In this document: positions 25,643 through 34,658 of the stretch, in pieces
Layout of the letters: each line of letters begins with the position of its first letter
Numbering within the stretch: the stretch's first letter is position 1
Assembly: GCF_002257645.1 (NCBI RefSeq)
Contig: NZ_NQMO01000006.1
Coordinates: forward strand, 402,549-466,548
Source of the DNA: Paenibacillus sp. XY044
GTDB lineage: Bacteria > Bacillota > Bacilli > Paenibacillales > Paenibacillaceae
DNA length: 64,000 nt
Reading direction: 5' to 3'
Notes under the pieces: generated by a model
The model's input: only the letters and a program-made list of their open reading frames with translations
Databases searched by the model: none
What the model was told of the DNA's origin: nothing
Position numbers and translations under genes: made by a program

Positions 25643-26668
25643 GTGAGTCCGCTGCATTTTTTTCTCCGGTTATCCGCCCGGATGATGCGGATACGCAAAA
25701 CGACGATTGGCCTGATGATTGTTATTTTCGTAACGGTGAGCGCCACGATTGCCTATCTGCTCGAGCCATCCACCTTTCACAGCTGGTTTAACGCCCTATA
25801 CTGGGTCATGACGACGATGGCCACGGTCGGGTACGGCGACTTCTTTGCCGCCACGGTGGCCGGCAAGGCATTTACGCTGTTTTTATACATTTTCGGCATC
25901 GGGCTGCTCAGCCTGGTCATCGGTAAAATCATCGATTCCATCGCGGGCATTCAGCGCCAGAGGGAGGCGGGAACGTTGAGCATTCACGGCCGCAATCATG
26001 TCATCTTAATCAATTGGAGCCGAAAGGCAAGGTCCGCCATTAACGAAATTCTCACGTACGATCCAAAAGCGCAGATCGTCATCGTCGATGAGATGGACCG
26101 CCACCCGGCGCTGGAGATGCATCAGGTGCATTTTATCAGCGGGAATCCTTCATCGGAGGATACGCTGATCAAGGCCGGGATTGGGCGGGCGCGGGCGGCC
26201 ATTATTTTTGCCGACACGCGGATCGAGGAGACGTCGCTGGCCGACGGCAAGTCGCTTCTGATCGCCTCGAGCATCGAACGGATCGCGCCGGAGGTGCACA
26301 CGACGGTAGAGATCATGCATGAGAAGCATATTCAGAATTTCCGGTTTGTCCAGGTCAACGAATTCGTGCTGTCCCACGATGCGATCTCCAGCCTGGCAGT
26401 GCGGGCCGCGCTGCAGGAAGGGAATTCGGCTGTGATCAGCCAGCTCATCAGCCGAGAGCACGGGGACGACATCTACGAAGTTCCATGCAGTCCTTCCTGG
26501 AAAACCTACGGCGAGGCGTTCCAGGCTCTGCTTGGACAGGGCGCAACGCTGCTGGCCGACCGGAACGACATGTCGATCAACCGGCGGTTGAGCGAGCCGA
26601 TTCCGGCCGATGCGAGGCTGTACGTAGTTGCCGATGAGGCGACGTACCGGCGGATTGCCGGGAAATGA
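25643..26668 (+). CDS. Two-TM potassium channel with RCK (TrkA-N) domain
   Basis: A 341-residue channel subunit: a membrane helix, pore loop with selectivity filter TVGYGDF, second helix, then a cytosolic Rossmann-like RCK domain (GRNHVILINWSRKARSAINEIL... IVIVDEM) and a C-terminal ligand lobe. GTG start at 25643 sits against AGAGAGG, a poor spacing; ATG 25682 is an alternative but has no clear site. It is 33 bases after the DUF350 gene and probably cotranscribed, linking K+ flux to the amidoligase cluster. Confidence 0.82.
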   Translation: MSPLHFFLRLSARMMRIRKTTIGLMIVIFVTVSATIAYLLEPSTFHSWFNALYWVMTTMATVGYGDFFAATVAGKAFTLFLYIFGIGLLSLVIGKIIDSIAGIQRQREAGTLSIHGRNHVILINWSRKARSAINEILTYDPKAQIVIVDEMDRHPALEMHQVHFISGNPSSEDTLIKAGIGRARAAIIFADTRIEETSLADGKSLLIASSIERIAPEVHTTVEIMHEKHIQNFRFVQVNEFVLSHDAISSLAVRAALQEGNSAVISQLISREHGDDIYEVPCSPSWKTYGEAFQALLGQGATLLADRNDMSINRRLSEPIPADARLYVVADEATYRRIAGK

Positions 26669-26708
26669 AGTCGTCGTACTATAGTGGATAGAGATAACTT
26701 TACTCAAG

Positions 26709-26745
26709 AACCGATGGCCTGCAAGAGCGAGCTGTCGGTTTTTTA
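26709..26745 (+). terminator. Terminator after the potassium channel gene
   Basis: AACCGA (26709-26714) pairs with TCGGTT (26735-26740), with an inner GC-rich continuation, followed by TTTTTT. Confidence 0.65.
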
Positions 26746-26807
26746 GATATACATCGATAAACGTTTTTGTTATTACATAAAGACGAAGGAGAAGGAGAGA
26801 ACATGCC

Positions 26808-27347
26808 ATGTTAAAAGGAAACAGCGTATATTTAAGGGCATTAACGATTCAGGACGCGGAGGGAAGCCTGCGAATGCAAGCGGAGAACCGGGCGTTTTTC
26901 GAGCAATTTTCGATGCCGCGGGATTCGGAATACTACACACTGGCAGGTCAGTTGGCCAGAATCCGTGCGCAGGAGGAGAGCCGGGAGCAGGACCTGGAAT
27001 ACAGCTTCGGCGTCTTCCGGCTTGAGGGCGACCGTCTGATCGGCAGCATGAATCTGTTTCAGGTGCTCCGGGGCGGGCTGCAAAGCGCGTTTATCGGCTA
27101 TTTTCTGGACCGGGCCGAAAATGGTAAGGGCTATATGACCGAAGCCGTGCGGCTGATCGTGGACTATGCATTTGCCGAGCTGAAGCTCCACCGGATCGAA
27201 GCCGGCGTTATGCCCCGCAACCCGGGATCCATCCGCGTGCTCGAAAAGGCGGGCTTTCACCGCGAAGGCATCGCCCGCAGCAATGTGCTGATCAACGGCA
27301 AATGGGAGGATCACCAGGTGCTGGCCATCATTAATCCGGAAGACTAG
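26808..27347 (+). CDS. GNAT acetyltransferase, RimJ/RimL group
   Basis: A 179-residue N-acetyltransferase with the RimL-type order: YLRALTIQDAEGSLRMQAENRAFF at the start, GYFLDRAENGKGYMTEAVRLIVDYAFAELKLHRIEAGVMPRNPGSIRVLEKAGFHREGIARSNVLINGKWEDHQV at the end. This branch acetylates protein N-termini or small amines from acetyl-CoA. AGAAGGAGAG precedes ATG 26808. It is followed after 87 bases by the Nudix gene. Confidence 0.87.
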   Translation: MLKGNSVYLRALTIQDAEGSLRMQAENRAFFEQFSMPRDSEYYTLAGQLARIRAQEESREQDLEYSFGVFRLEGDRLIGSMNLFQVLRGGLQSAFIGYFLDRAENGKGYMTEAVRLIVDYAFAELKLHRIEAGVMPRNPGSIRVLEKAGFHREGIARSNVLINGKWEDHQVLAIINPED

Positions 27348-27434
27348 CGGGATGCGACGGGCTCGCCGCGGCCCTCATTTTGATCGGAGGCTGACGGCAA
27401 GCATCGTGCACTGCAATGAAGGAGGACTATATCA

Positions 27435-27947
27435 ATGAGTGAAACGATACGCGTGGAATGGGGCGGCCAGCCGGTCAAGCTGACCTGGATACCGACGAAA
27501 GACATGCCGGACCCGGTCAAAGTGACCAGCGTTCACGGCATCTGTATGCTGCGGGGCAACGTGCTGGCCGTCCATGTTGAGGGGCGTGGTTTCGATGTCC
27601 CGGGCGGGCATGTTGAGCCGGGCGAGACGCCGGAGGAGGCATTTCATCGCGAAGTGCTGGAAGAAGGCAGCGTCCGCGGCCGCGCCGTGTACATCGGGAT
27701 GATGGAAGTGAGCCACGAGGAGAACGAGCATTTTGACCCGAACGGCAAATATCCGTTGGTCGGCTACCAACTGTTTTACCGGATGGATATTGAGGAATGC
27801 CTGCCGTTTAACCGGGAAAACGAGTGCCTGGCCCGAATTTGGGTAGAGCCCGAAGAGTTCCGCTATGTCATTGATCATGCCTTATTGGGACTGGTACTGG
27901 AGGAAGCGCTGAAGCAGCCTGCCGGCCAACCGGGAGAGGAACGATGA
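27435..27947 (+). CDS. Nudix hydrolase
   Basis: A 170-residue enzyme with a complete Nudix box GHVEPGETPEEAFHREVLEEGSV (residues about 56-78), which binds the metal for pyrophosphate cleavage of a nucleoside-diphosphate-linked substrate. Substrate cannot be read from the sequence. GAAGGAGG precedes the ATG at 27435. The convergent gap 27948-28102 to the next gene holds nothing recognisable. Confidence 0.87.
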   Translation: MSETIRVEWGGQPVKLTWIPTKDMPDPVKVTSVHGICMLRGNVLAVHVEGRGFDVPGGHVEPGETPEEAFHREVLEEGSVRGRAVYIGMMEVSHEENEHFDPNGKYPLVGYQLFYRMDIEECLPFNRENECLARIWVEPEEFRYVIDHALLGLVLEEALKQPAGQPGEER

Positions 27948-28102
27948 GGGAGGGTAAGGGAGCGGCGAATCAGCGAGCGCTCCAGTATCGACGCGAACAT
28001 TGCTCTGCAGATGCTTGACGTATTATCTCGCGATTGAAAACATGAATCGCAGGGAAGACAGTCACTGCCGCCTCCCCTCGAGTCGGGAAGATTCGGAGCG
28101 TC

Positions 28103-28519
28103 CTATTGCTCGGCTCCCGACTGATGCTCGTAATTCCTCATCAGCATGCCCGTCGCTTTTTTCATGCCCAAACGGGCGTAAAATTCCTGCACATCCGGAT
28201 CGCACAGCAGATCCACCATATACAGCCCCTTCAGCCTCTCCAGCATCCGTGCCGTCAGCTCCTTGCCGATCCCCCGGCCCTGATATTCCGGAATCACTTC
28301 AAGCAAAGGAATATAGGCCGTTAATACTTTGTCTGATAAACAATTCATAAAACCAATCATTCGCTTGGTATCGGCATCGATAGCCAGTATGATAAAAGTG
28401 GAGTTCGCAAGCAGCCGAATCAGCACAGCGGGCGAGGGTGGATTGGGCCAGCCGTCGAAAAAGCCGGGGGCGACCGATGATTCCGTGATTCCCTGCAGAT
28501 GGTCCTGGTAAATAATCAA
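28103..28519 (-). CDS. GNAT acetyltransferase
   Basis: A 138-residue GNAT with an N-terminal GFFDGWPNPPSP motif, central strand YIPLLEVIPEYQGRGIGKELTARMLERL (acetyl-CoA loop QGRGIG) and C-terminal VQEFYARLGMKKATGMLMRNY. TTG 28519 with GAAGG eight bases upstream is preferred; a GTG at 28528 would overlap that site. A tabtoxin-resistance or protein acetyltransferase role cannot be decided. Divergent from the VOC gene. Confidence 0.82.
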   Translation of the reverse strand: MIIYQDHLQGITESSVAPGFFDGWPNPPSPAVLIRLLANSTFIILAIDADTKRMIGFMNCLSDKVLTAYIPLLEVIPEYQGRGIGKELTARMLERLKGLYMVDLLCDPDVQEFYARLGMKKATGMLMRNYEHQSGAEQ

Positions 28520-28578
28520 TGAGAGCACCTTCTTTTCGGAGATGAGTTAATACTACTTTACTATATAGGAGGTCAATC

Positions 28579-28998
28579 ATGGACAACAACCTTGTCTGGT
28601 CGGAGCAGATGCCAGCCGTTCAGTTCCGAGTGGCGCGCCCGACGCACCAAATCGAGAAAATCAAACAGTTCTACCATGAAGGCCTCGGACTGCCGGTCAT
28701 CGGCTCGTTTCAGCAGCACCATGGCTATGACGGCGTGATGTTCGGCTTGCCCGATTCGGCCTATCATCTCGAATTTACGCAGCATGAACACGGGGGTCCC
28801 GTGCCGCCGCCCTCGGATGACAACCTGCTGGTTTTTTACATACCGGATGCGGACAGACGAAATGCGATCGCGGAGCGTCTTCAGGCTATGGGCTATCCGG
28901 CCGTCAAGGCCGAGAATCCGTACTGGGACGTTAACGGCATCACCATCTGCGACCCGGACGGCTGGCGTATTGTACTGCAAAATACAAGCGGCATATAG
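28579..28998 (+). CDS. VOC-family (glyoxalase/bleomycin resistance-like) protein
   Basis: A 139-residue protein with two beta-alpha-beta-beta-beta modules of the vicinal oxygen chelate fold (VQFRVARPTHQIEKIKQFYHEGLGLPVIGSF ... and DNLLVFYIPDADRRNAIAERLQAMGYPAV ... ITICDPDGWRIVLQN). Metal-ligand candidates are His in the first and Glu in the second module. Function within the family (isomerase, dioxygenase, drug binding) is not evident. Start ATG 28579 after TAGGAGG. Confidence 0.85.
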   Translation: MDNNLVWSEQMPAVQFRVARPTHQIEKIKQFYHEGLGLPVIGSFQQHHGYDGVMFGLPDSAYHLEFTQHEHGGPVPPPSDDNLLVFYIPDADRRNAIAERLQAMGYPAVKAENPYWDVNGITICDPDGWRIVLQNTSGI

Positions 28999-29079
28999 GA
29001 TACGAAGCGGATATACAGATCAAGCGAATAAACGGTAAGCAGATCCATGTTGACCAGGCTGCTTACCCAGGAGGCGATT

Positions 29080-30570
29080 ATGATGAGCAGCAATCCAATA
29101 AACCCGGCCGAATGGATCGTGGAGGCGGATATAGCCGGCATGCAGGAAGCGATGAATACCGGCACCATGACCTCCGAAGAGCTGGTCCAGCTCTATTTAG
29201 AGCGCATACGTCAGTTTGACGGGAAACTGAAATCGATCATCGAAGTGAATCCCGAGGCGCTGGGCATCGCCCGGCAGCTCGACGAGGAGCGGTACGAAAT
29301 CGGCACCCGCGGGCCGCTGCACGGCATCCCGATTCTGTTGAAGGACAACATTGCTACGCGGGATGCGATGCATACCAGCGCAGGGGCGTTGGCACTGGCG
29401 GATTCGGTGGCGGTGGAAGACTCCTTCGTGGCGGCGAAATTGCGGGCAGCGGGGGCGGTATTACTCGGAAAAGCCAATATGACCGAGTGGGCCAACTTTA
29501 TGTCCAGCACGATGTGGTCGGGTTACAGCAGCCGGGGCGGGTTATGCCTGAACCCTTACGGGCCCGGCGAACTGTTCGTCGGAGGCTCGAGCTCCGGCTC
29601 GGCCAGCGCGGTGGCGGCCAATCTGGCGGCGGCAGCTATCGGCACGGAGACTTCCGGGTCGATCATCAGCCCGGCCAGCCAGAACGGCATCGTCGGGATC
29701 AAACCGACAATCGGCCTGGTGAGCCGGGCCGGCATTATCCCGATATCGCATACGCAGGATACGGCAGGCCCCATGGCCAGAACGGTAGCCGATGCAGCGG
29801 TACTGCTGGGCGCTCTGACCGGCGAAGACCCGAATGACGAGGTGACGCACGGCAGCAGCGGCCAATATTACACGGATTATACGCCGTTTTTGGATGCCGA
29901 ATTTCTCCCGCAGGCGAGAATCGGTATTCCGAGGTTCTACTATCAGGATCTGGATAAAGACCGGCTGGATATTATCGAAGCCGCCATCAGGGTGCTGAAG
30001 GAGAAGGGCGCCGAAATCATCGATCCCGTCGAATTATCCTGCGAGCAGGCGGAGTGGGATGGGCATGTGATGACCCATGAATTTAAAAAAGGGGTCAATG
30101 ACTATCTGGCCCGTTTGCCGGAATTCGTTCCGGTGCATTCTCTCGAAGAGGTGATCCGGTTCAATGAGGAGCATGCGGATACCTGCCTCCGCTATGGGCA
30201 GGATGTTCTGATCCACTCGGAGGCCACCAGCGGCACGCTGACCGAAAAAGAGTACATCCACAGCCTGAAGCGAAGTGTCAGTCAGGCAAGGCAGGGGCTG
30301 AACGAGGCTTTCGAAGAGCATAAGCTGGATGCGCTCTTGTTTCTGGGAAATGAGGGGGGCGATGACCTGGCGGCACGGGCCGGGTACCCGGTCATTACCG
30401 TGCCGGGCGGATTCGCTGAGCGCGGAATCATTGCACCCGGAGGTTATACCACCAAAGGACCGCAGGGGATTACTTTTATCGGCCGGGCATTCAGTGAGCC
30501 GACATTGATCAAGATCGCTTACGGCTATGAACAGGCCACCAGGCACCGGGTGCCTCCCGTTCTGGAGTAG
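29080..30570 (+). CDS. Amidase-signature family amidase
   Basis: A 496-residue hydrolase with the Ser-cisSer-Lys triad: Lys in PILLKDNIATRD (K88), cis-Ser in GGSSSGSASAVAANLA (S170 region) and nucleophile in GTETSGSIISPASQNGIVGIKPTIGLVSR (S194). It hydrolyses a carboxamide; the specific substrate is unknown. No GatB/GatC neighbour is present, so it is not the aminoacyl-tRNA amidotransferase subunit. AGGAGG at 29069-29074 selects ATG 29080 (or 29083) rather than the ATG at 29047. Confidence 0.9.
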   Translation: MMSSNPINPAEWIVEADIAGMQEAMNTGTMTSEELVQLYLERIRQFDGKLKSIIEVNPEALGIARQLDEERYEIGTRGPLHGIPILLKDNIATRDAMHTSAGALALADSVAVEDSFVAAKLRAAGAVLLGKANMTEWANFMSSTMWSGYSSRGGLCLNPYGPGELFVGGSSSGSASAVAANLAAAAIGTETSGSIISPASQNGIVGIKPTIGLVSRAGIIPISHTQDTAGPMARTVADAAVLLGALTGEDPNDEVTHGSSGQYYTDYTPFLDAEFLPQARIGIPRFYYQDLDKDRLDIIEAAIRVLKEKGAEIIDPVELSCEQAEWDGHVMTHEFKKGVNDYLARLPEFVPVHSLEEVIRFNEEHADTCLRYGQDVLIHSEATSGTLTEKEYIHSLKRSVSQARQGLNEAFEEHKLDALLFLGNEGGDDLAARAGYPVITVPGGFAERGIIAPGGYTTKGPQGITFIGRAFSEPTLIKIAYGYEQATRHRVPPVLE

Positions 30571-30659
30571 GCAAGGGGATTGGATATGAAGGCGCAGAGG
30601 CCGGAGGAGGAAGTGGCGTTTCCCTTTTTTGAAATTACGTTTCGGTAAGACTCTTGGAA

Positions 30660-30935
30660 TTAGGGATGACGTTTCAAGTAACGCCGCCGCGATTGCCCTA
30701 CCAGAAGGATGGAAACGAACAGTATTCCCAGGCTGGCCGTCATGGGTTGGCCGTAAAACCAGCTCTGGACGATCCGGCCGACGGCAGCCAGCCCAAGAAC
30801 GAGCGATAGCAGGATAAAAGGGTCCAGCCTGCGTTGTAGTCCCTTGCTGAACAGGAATTTGATGCCCCCGATCACTAGTGCCGACCAAAACAAGATCATC
30901 AAGACGGCTGCCGAACCGAACAAGGCGAAATTCAA
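30660..30935 (-). CDS. Small membrane protein (three helices), unknown
   Basis: A 91-residue hydrophobic protein with three predicted membrane segments and a basic C-terminus (GQSRRRYLKRHP). TTG 30935 is preferred since AAAGGGGG lies 8 bases upstream; the longer frame to 31034 would run into the divergent gene's start at 31029. It is convergent with the amidase gene and divergent from the membrane protein at 31029. No family recognised. Confidence 0.6.
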   Translation of the reverse strand: MNFALFGSAAVLMILFWSALVIGGIKFLFSKGLQRRLDPFILLSLVLGLAAVGRIVQSWFYGQPMTASLGILFVSILLVGQSRRRYLKRHP

Positions 30936-31028
30936 GCGGGCTACCCCCTTTCCAGGAAAGTGATGTATGATAGCAGTATAGCTTTCGTCCCATAATATGT
31001 AAAACGACAACCGGAAAGGGGGCAGCTC

Positions 31029-31478
31029 ATGCATTCCCAGCTTGCCATTAAATATCCGCTGCGGGCAAAATTTTTGATCGGCATGGGTGCTTTTCTCGTG
31101 ATTACAGTTCCCCAGATTTTCAATTCACCAGACGATTCTTTGGAGAGAGCCATCTTCGTATTACGAATATTATTGCTTTTATTTATTGCAGGGGCCATTA
31201 CGGTTGCACTCTTCCGCTCGGCAGGCAAACCCAAGTCACTGCTGCTCGAACCGGGAAAGCTTGTTCTGGAAGGTAAGGAAGTGGCCGCCGCGGGCATTCA
31301 GGGCGTATGGATCAACGAGCGCTGGTACGGGATCAAGCTGAAGCAGCGGCGGATCGTGCCGATGAAGCTGTGCTTTGTCCTGCAGTCCCGTCAGCCCGCC
31401 GGCGAGAAGGAGCTTCTCCAATGGGCAGAAGATAATGAAATCCCCGTGGAACGGAGATTTTTTATCCGGTGGATGTAG
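31029..31478 (+). CDS. Membrane protein with two N-terminal helices, unknown
   Basis: A 149-residue protein with two predicted membrane helices (about residues 14-30 and 44-63) and a soluble PH-like C-terminal part (LLLEPGKLVLEGKEVAAAGIQGVWINERWYGIKLKQRRIVPMKLCFVL). GAAAGGGGG precedes ATG 31029. Divergent from the small membrane protein at 30935. Function unknown; the C-terminal strand pattern resembles small bacterial PH-type domains, which is a weak inference. Confidence 0.65.
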   Translation: MHSQLAIKYPLRAKFLIGMGAFLVITVPQIFNSPDDSLERAIFVLRILLLLFIAGAITVALFRSAGKPKSLLLEPGKLVLEGKEVAAAGIQGVWINERWYGIKLKQRRIVPMKLCFVLQSRQPAGEKELLQWAEDNEIPVERRFFIRWM

Positions 31479-31537
31479 CCTGAAATAGCCGCCTTGCAGA
31501 GATTGCCTCTCCGCTAGCCTGGTTGCGACAAACCAAG

Positions 31538-32211
31538 CTAGACCAGCTTCAGCTTCTCCAGATTGCTGCGGATGACGCCCCAGGACGCGGCCAACCGACC
31601 GCGTTCATCTCCACTAAGATTTAGCTCGATCATTTCCAGGATCCCGTCGCTGTGAATAATCCCCTGGACACCGACATAGACGCCGTGTTCGCCATATTCT
31701 CCTTCGAGGATGGCCAACACGGTGATTATTTTAAGAGATCAGAAAGTATAAACTACCGAGGCTAAACATCCTGATCTTGCAAGAAAAACTTCCGCTAAAC
31801 GCGGTCTGTCTTCTAAAGAATGTACGTCGATAGACGTTTTTCTTATGCTCGCCGTTCAGGATCGAGCGGTGATGTGGGTGATGGCACTGCCGATGCCCAA
31901 ATGCGTCGATCCTTTGCGGGTATAGATTCCCGAAGTCACCCTATGGGGGATTTCGGCCAAGGAAGAATATGGAGCTCCCGCCTGCGCCTCCACCAGGCCA
32001 GCGATTTCAGGCGAACCCACCTTTTGCACATCGTAGTGCTCACTGAACTGCCCAGTATGGCAATCAGCTCATGCCCATTGGCCCGCTTGAGGCCGGCATA
32101 CACCGCTGAGCTGAGAATAATTTCGTACACCACGAACGTAAACACGTCGGATCGGGACACGACCCAAACCGTAAACTCGGAACGCCGGGGCCTCCCTTGG
32201 TCTTTCTTCAT
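31538..32211 (-). pseudogene. Decayed L-lactate/malate dehydrogenase, interrupted by a repeat element
   Basis: On the minus strand, pieces of an LDH can be read in shifting frames: DVFTFVVYE (VDxxTYVxYK region), QFSEHYDV, RVTSGIYTRKGSTHLGIGSAITHIT and SILNGEH, then, after about 110 inserted bases, IITVLAILEGEYGEHGVYVGVQGII to the C-terminus LEKLKLV (stop at 31538). The HGDSE catalytic region and N-terminal NAD-binding motif are gone. The insertion (31736-31845) is a copy of the structured repeat. The last 60 codons form an open frame but cannot be a functional enzyme. Confidence 0.65.
31736..31845 (+). repeat. Structured repeat, copy 2 (A-GC-B module, inside the dead ldh gene)
   Basis: Hairpin A has arms AAGAGATCAG and CTGATCTT, followed by GC and unit B at 31781-31844, bounded by AAGAAAAAC and GTTTTTCTT and containing CGCGGTCTGTC. 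The flanking ldh sequence reads SILNGEH before and IITVLAILEGEYG after, which defines the insertion to within a few bases. No clear target duplication is seen. Confidence 0.75.
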
Positions 32212-32477
32212 TCCTTTCCTCCTGCCCTGTGCCCTGGGAGATATCTATCGTGGCACCTTGAATCGTGGAATCATATTATTTTATGGAAAATCAAGCTTGG
32301 ACTATTCGCTCCTAACGCGGTGTGGAAGGTTTCTGGCCGGCTTCGCTTACTCGGCGTACCTTGATCAATGGGAGGGAACATAAAATATGGGCGGCGGTGC
32401 AAGCCGTCTTCAGCATATTGCGGATGGCGGATGGTAATAAATATAGTACACGGTAAATCGGGAGCGGCCTTATCGGG

Positions 32478-34448
32478 ATGGGGCTGCTCTTTGCCATGAT
32501 CAGGTGCAGAGGGGGAATCGAAGTTGGGGTAACGAAGAAACAACGTCCGTTTCTATCGCGTACGATCAGACAAGCCTTTGAGGTAAAGAAGGTTGCGCTT
32601 CCGTGGAACCGGGCTTTGAGCGCCGGCTTGTGCATTGGCCTGCCATCCTTGATCGGATTTTGGCTCGGCCAATTTCAGTATGGGATGCTGGCAGGAACGG
32701 GGGGATTCGCCTATCTGTACGTGGCGAGTGAACCGTACGCGTTAAGGGCCCAAAAAGTTTTGCTCGCTGCCCTGGGCCTGACCTTCTCCGTGGCAGCGGG
32801 TACGCTGCTGGCTTCCTATCCGCTCCTCGCCGCCTTTGTTCTGGGCTGTCTCGGGGCAGCAGCGACCTACCTGTTCGGCGTGCTGAAATTTAAAGGTCCG
32901 GGAGCGTTGTTCTTTGTGCTCAGCTTTACGCTGGCCACGGGGATGCCGCCCGACCCTTCCCAGGCGTTCTCCCGCGGCGGCCTGGTTTTTCTCGGGGGTA
33001 TGCTGGCCTGGTGTTTCGCTATGGCCGGCTGGCTGATCCGGCCGCACGGCCCTGAAATCGGCGCAGTCCGCCAGCTGTATCTCGATCTGGGCGCCATGAT
33101 GGACGTCGCAGGCACCCGGGAATACAGCCGGGCCCGGCACCAGACGCTGCTGTCGATGTACAGCGCGGAAACCGCCCTCGCGACGGGCGGGCACAATCGG
33201 CACGGCGACGAAACACCGCGCCGGTTGTCCCGGATGTACTCGCTCGCGCACCACATTTATCTGCTGACGGACAAAATCCCGCTGGCAGACGGAGAAAGGC
33301 TGCCGCCCGAGCTCAGCGCCGCGGTCAGAAGGGCAGGGGAATCGTGCGGGCAGCCGGACACATGGAAGAAAGCCCCGCTGCCGGACGACCCGGATCCCCA
33401 AATCCTAGACCTGATGGACCTTGTCGCGCAGTTGGACGCCATTGTTTGCAGTTCGGCATCTGACGGGGAGCAGGGCCGCAAGCTGACCCGGATTCCGGTG
33501 CGAAGCATCCTGGCGGGCAATCTGGATAAGGACTCGATCGTATTTCTGCAGGCGATCCGGTTCGGTGTCATTTTGATGGTGGCAGCCGCTGCCGCATATG
33601 CGTTTCAGCTCAACAGGTCCTATTGGGTACCGCTCTCTTGCGCTTCAGTGATGCTCGGCGCCACCGTTATCGCCACCTTTCACCGGGCGATTCAGCGATC
33701 CCTTGGGACGATATTCGGCATCCTCATCGCCAGTGCGATATTATGGACCCGGCCGGAGGGCTTCGTCGTATCCATTGCGATCATACTTTTCACTTTCTTT
33801 ACGGAGCTGTTCATCGTCCGCAACTATGCCCTGGCCATGCTGTTTATTACGCCCAACGCACTGCTGATGGCGGAGACCAATACCCGGATACATAACTTCG
33901 GCTATTTTGCCGGCGCGAGGCTGACCGACGTGCTCGTCGGCAGCGTCATCGGCCTGATCGGCGTGCTGCTGGTCGGCAGCCGCTCGGCTTCCAGCCGGAT
34001 TCCGTATCTTCTCGGCCGTACGATCCGCAGCCAGGCACAGTTTCTGGCGCTGCTGTTCATTCGGCAGCCTGCAGGCGCCGCAGCGGAGCAGAGCGCTCAA
34101 CAGCGCTCCATGCGAAGGCACCTGTCCAATCTGAGGACGGTGTATCAGACCGCGCTTGGCGAGATTCCGCGCAGTGAGGAGGAGCTGGAGAAGCTGCTGC
34201 CCGTGATCTGGTCGCTGGATCAGTTCGGATACGTGCTGAATTCCTATGCGCTGAGCGCTATTCGGCCTGTCCTGCCCGACGTTGAGCTGGGAGTGGTGCT
34301 GCTCCATCTCGAGAAAATGGCCCAGTCCGCAGAGCAGCGGCGGGAGATAGAGAAGGGGCCGGAAGGGCCGGACGGGCTGGAGCTTCCGCTGGTTCCGGAT
34401 ATCGGGCAGGAGCTCGCCGATCTCCGGCATGCGCTAAACGGGCGGTGA
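32478..34448 (+). CDS. FUSC-family membrane protein (aromatic acid/fusaric acid exporter-like)
   Basis: A 656-residue protein with two membrane halves (about residues 40-180 and 355-500), each of about six helices, separated and followed by cytosolic helical regions; this is the FUSC/YccS-type layout. Motifs include GTGGFAYLYVASEPYALRAQKVLLAALGLTFSVAAGTLL and RSYWVPLSCASVMLGATVIATFHRAIQRSLGTIFGI. It probably exports aromatic or other toxic acids. ATG 32478 is used; an in-frame ATG at 32496 is possible. Stands alone, with a terminator downstream. Confidence 0.82.
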   Translation: MGLLFAMIRCRGGIEVGVTKKQRPFLSRTIRQAFEVKKVALPWNRALSAGLCIGLPSLIGFWLGQFQYGMLAGTGGFAYLYVASEPYALRAQKVLLAALGLTFSVAAGTLLASYPLLAAFVLGCLGAAATYLFGVLKFKGPGALFFVLSFTLATGMPPDPSQAFSRGGLVFLGGMLAWCFAMAGWLIRPHGPEIGAVRQLYLDLGAMMDVAGTREYSRARHQTLLSMYSAETALATGGHNRHGDETPRRLSRMYSLAHHIYLLTDKIPLADGERLPPELSAAVRRAGESCGQPDTWKKAPLPDDPDPQILDLMDLVAQLDAIVCSSASDGEQGRKLTRIPVRSILAGNLDKDSIVFLQAIRFGVILMVAAAAAYAFQLNRSYWVPLSCASVMLGATVIATFHRAIQRSLGTIFGILIASAILWTRPEGFVVSIAIILFTFFTELFIVRNYALAMLFITPNALLMAETNTRIHNFGYFAGARLTDVLVGSVIGLIGVLLVGSRSASSRIPYLLGRTIRSQAQFLALLFIRQPAGAAAEQSAQQRSMRRHLSNLRTVYQTALGEIPRSEEELEKLLPVIWSLDQFGYVLNSYALSAIRPVLPDVELGVVLLHLEKMAQSAEQRREIEKGPEGPDGLELPLVPDIGQELADLRHALNGR

Positions 34449-34494
34449 ACGGGAGGAGAGGAAAGGTTGGGTAGATAGGGAGGATCGGGAGATT

Positions 34495-34524
34495 GGAAAT
34501 ACCGGAAATACCGGAAATACCGGA
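34495..34524 (+). repeat. Short tandem repeat (GGAAATACC)
   Basis: Three consecutive copies of the 9-base unit GGAAATACC lie between the FUSC gene and its terminator. Non-coding, likely slipped-strand expansion. Confidence 0.7.
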
Positions 34525-34583
34525 AAGCGTGAACGCAAAATTAAGGACTCCCGTTCATAGGGAAGCGCCAATCATTACAAAAA

Positions 34584-34624
34584 ACAGCCCTCTTCCCATG
34601 ACAATTGCCTGGAAAAGAGGGCTG
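34584..34624. terminator. Bidirectional terminator between FUSC and ndh genes
   Basis: CAGCCCTCTTCC pairs with GGAAAAGAGGGCTG; A-rich left flank and T-containing right flank suit both convergent genes. Confidence 0.65.
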
Positions 34625-34658
34625 CTTCGTTTAACGCGTCAAACTTTGGTTTACAGAT

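Noticed and set aside
26753..26775. ATCGATAAACGTTTTTGTTAT as a further LacI operator
   Set aside because: Only the core AAACGTTTTT matches; the flanks break the palindrome that is exact at the two accepted sites.
28000..28350. 116-codon plus-strand frame opposite the GNAT gene
   Set aside because: Antisense of a clear acetyltransferase; Ser/Pro/Arg-rich with no features.
31820..32383. A 187-codon plus-strand frame across the ldh pseudogene
   Set aside because: It starts inside the repeat element and has no domain; decayed LDH sequence on the other strand explains the region.
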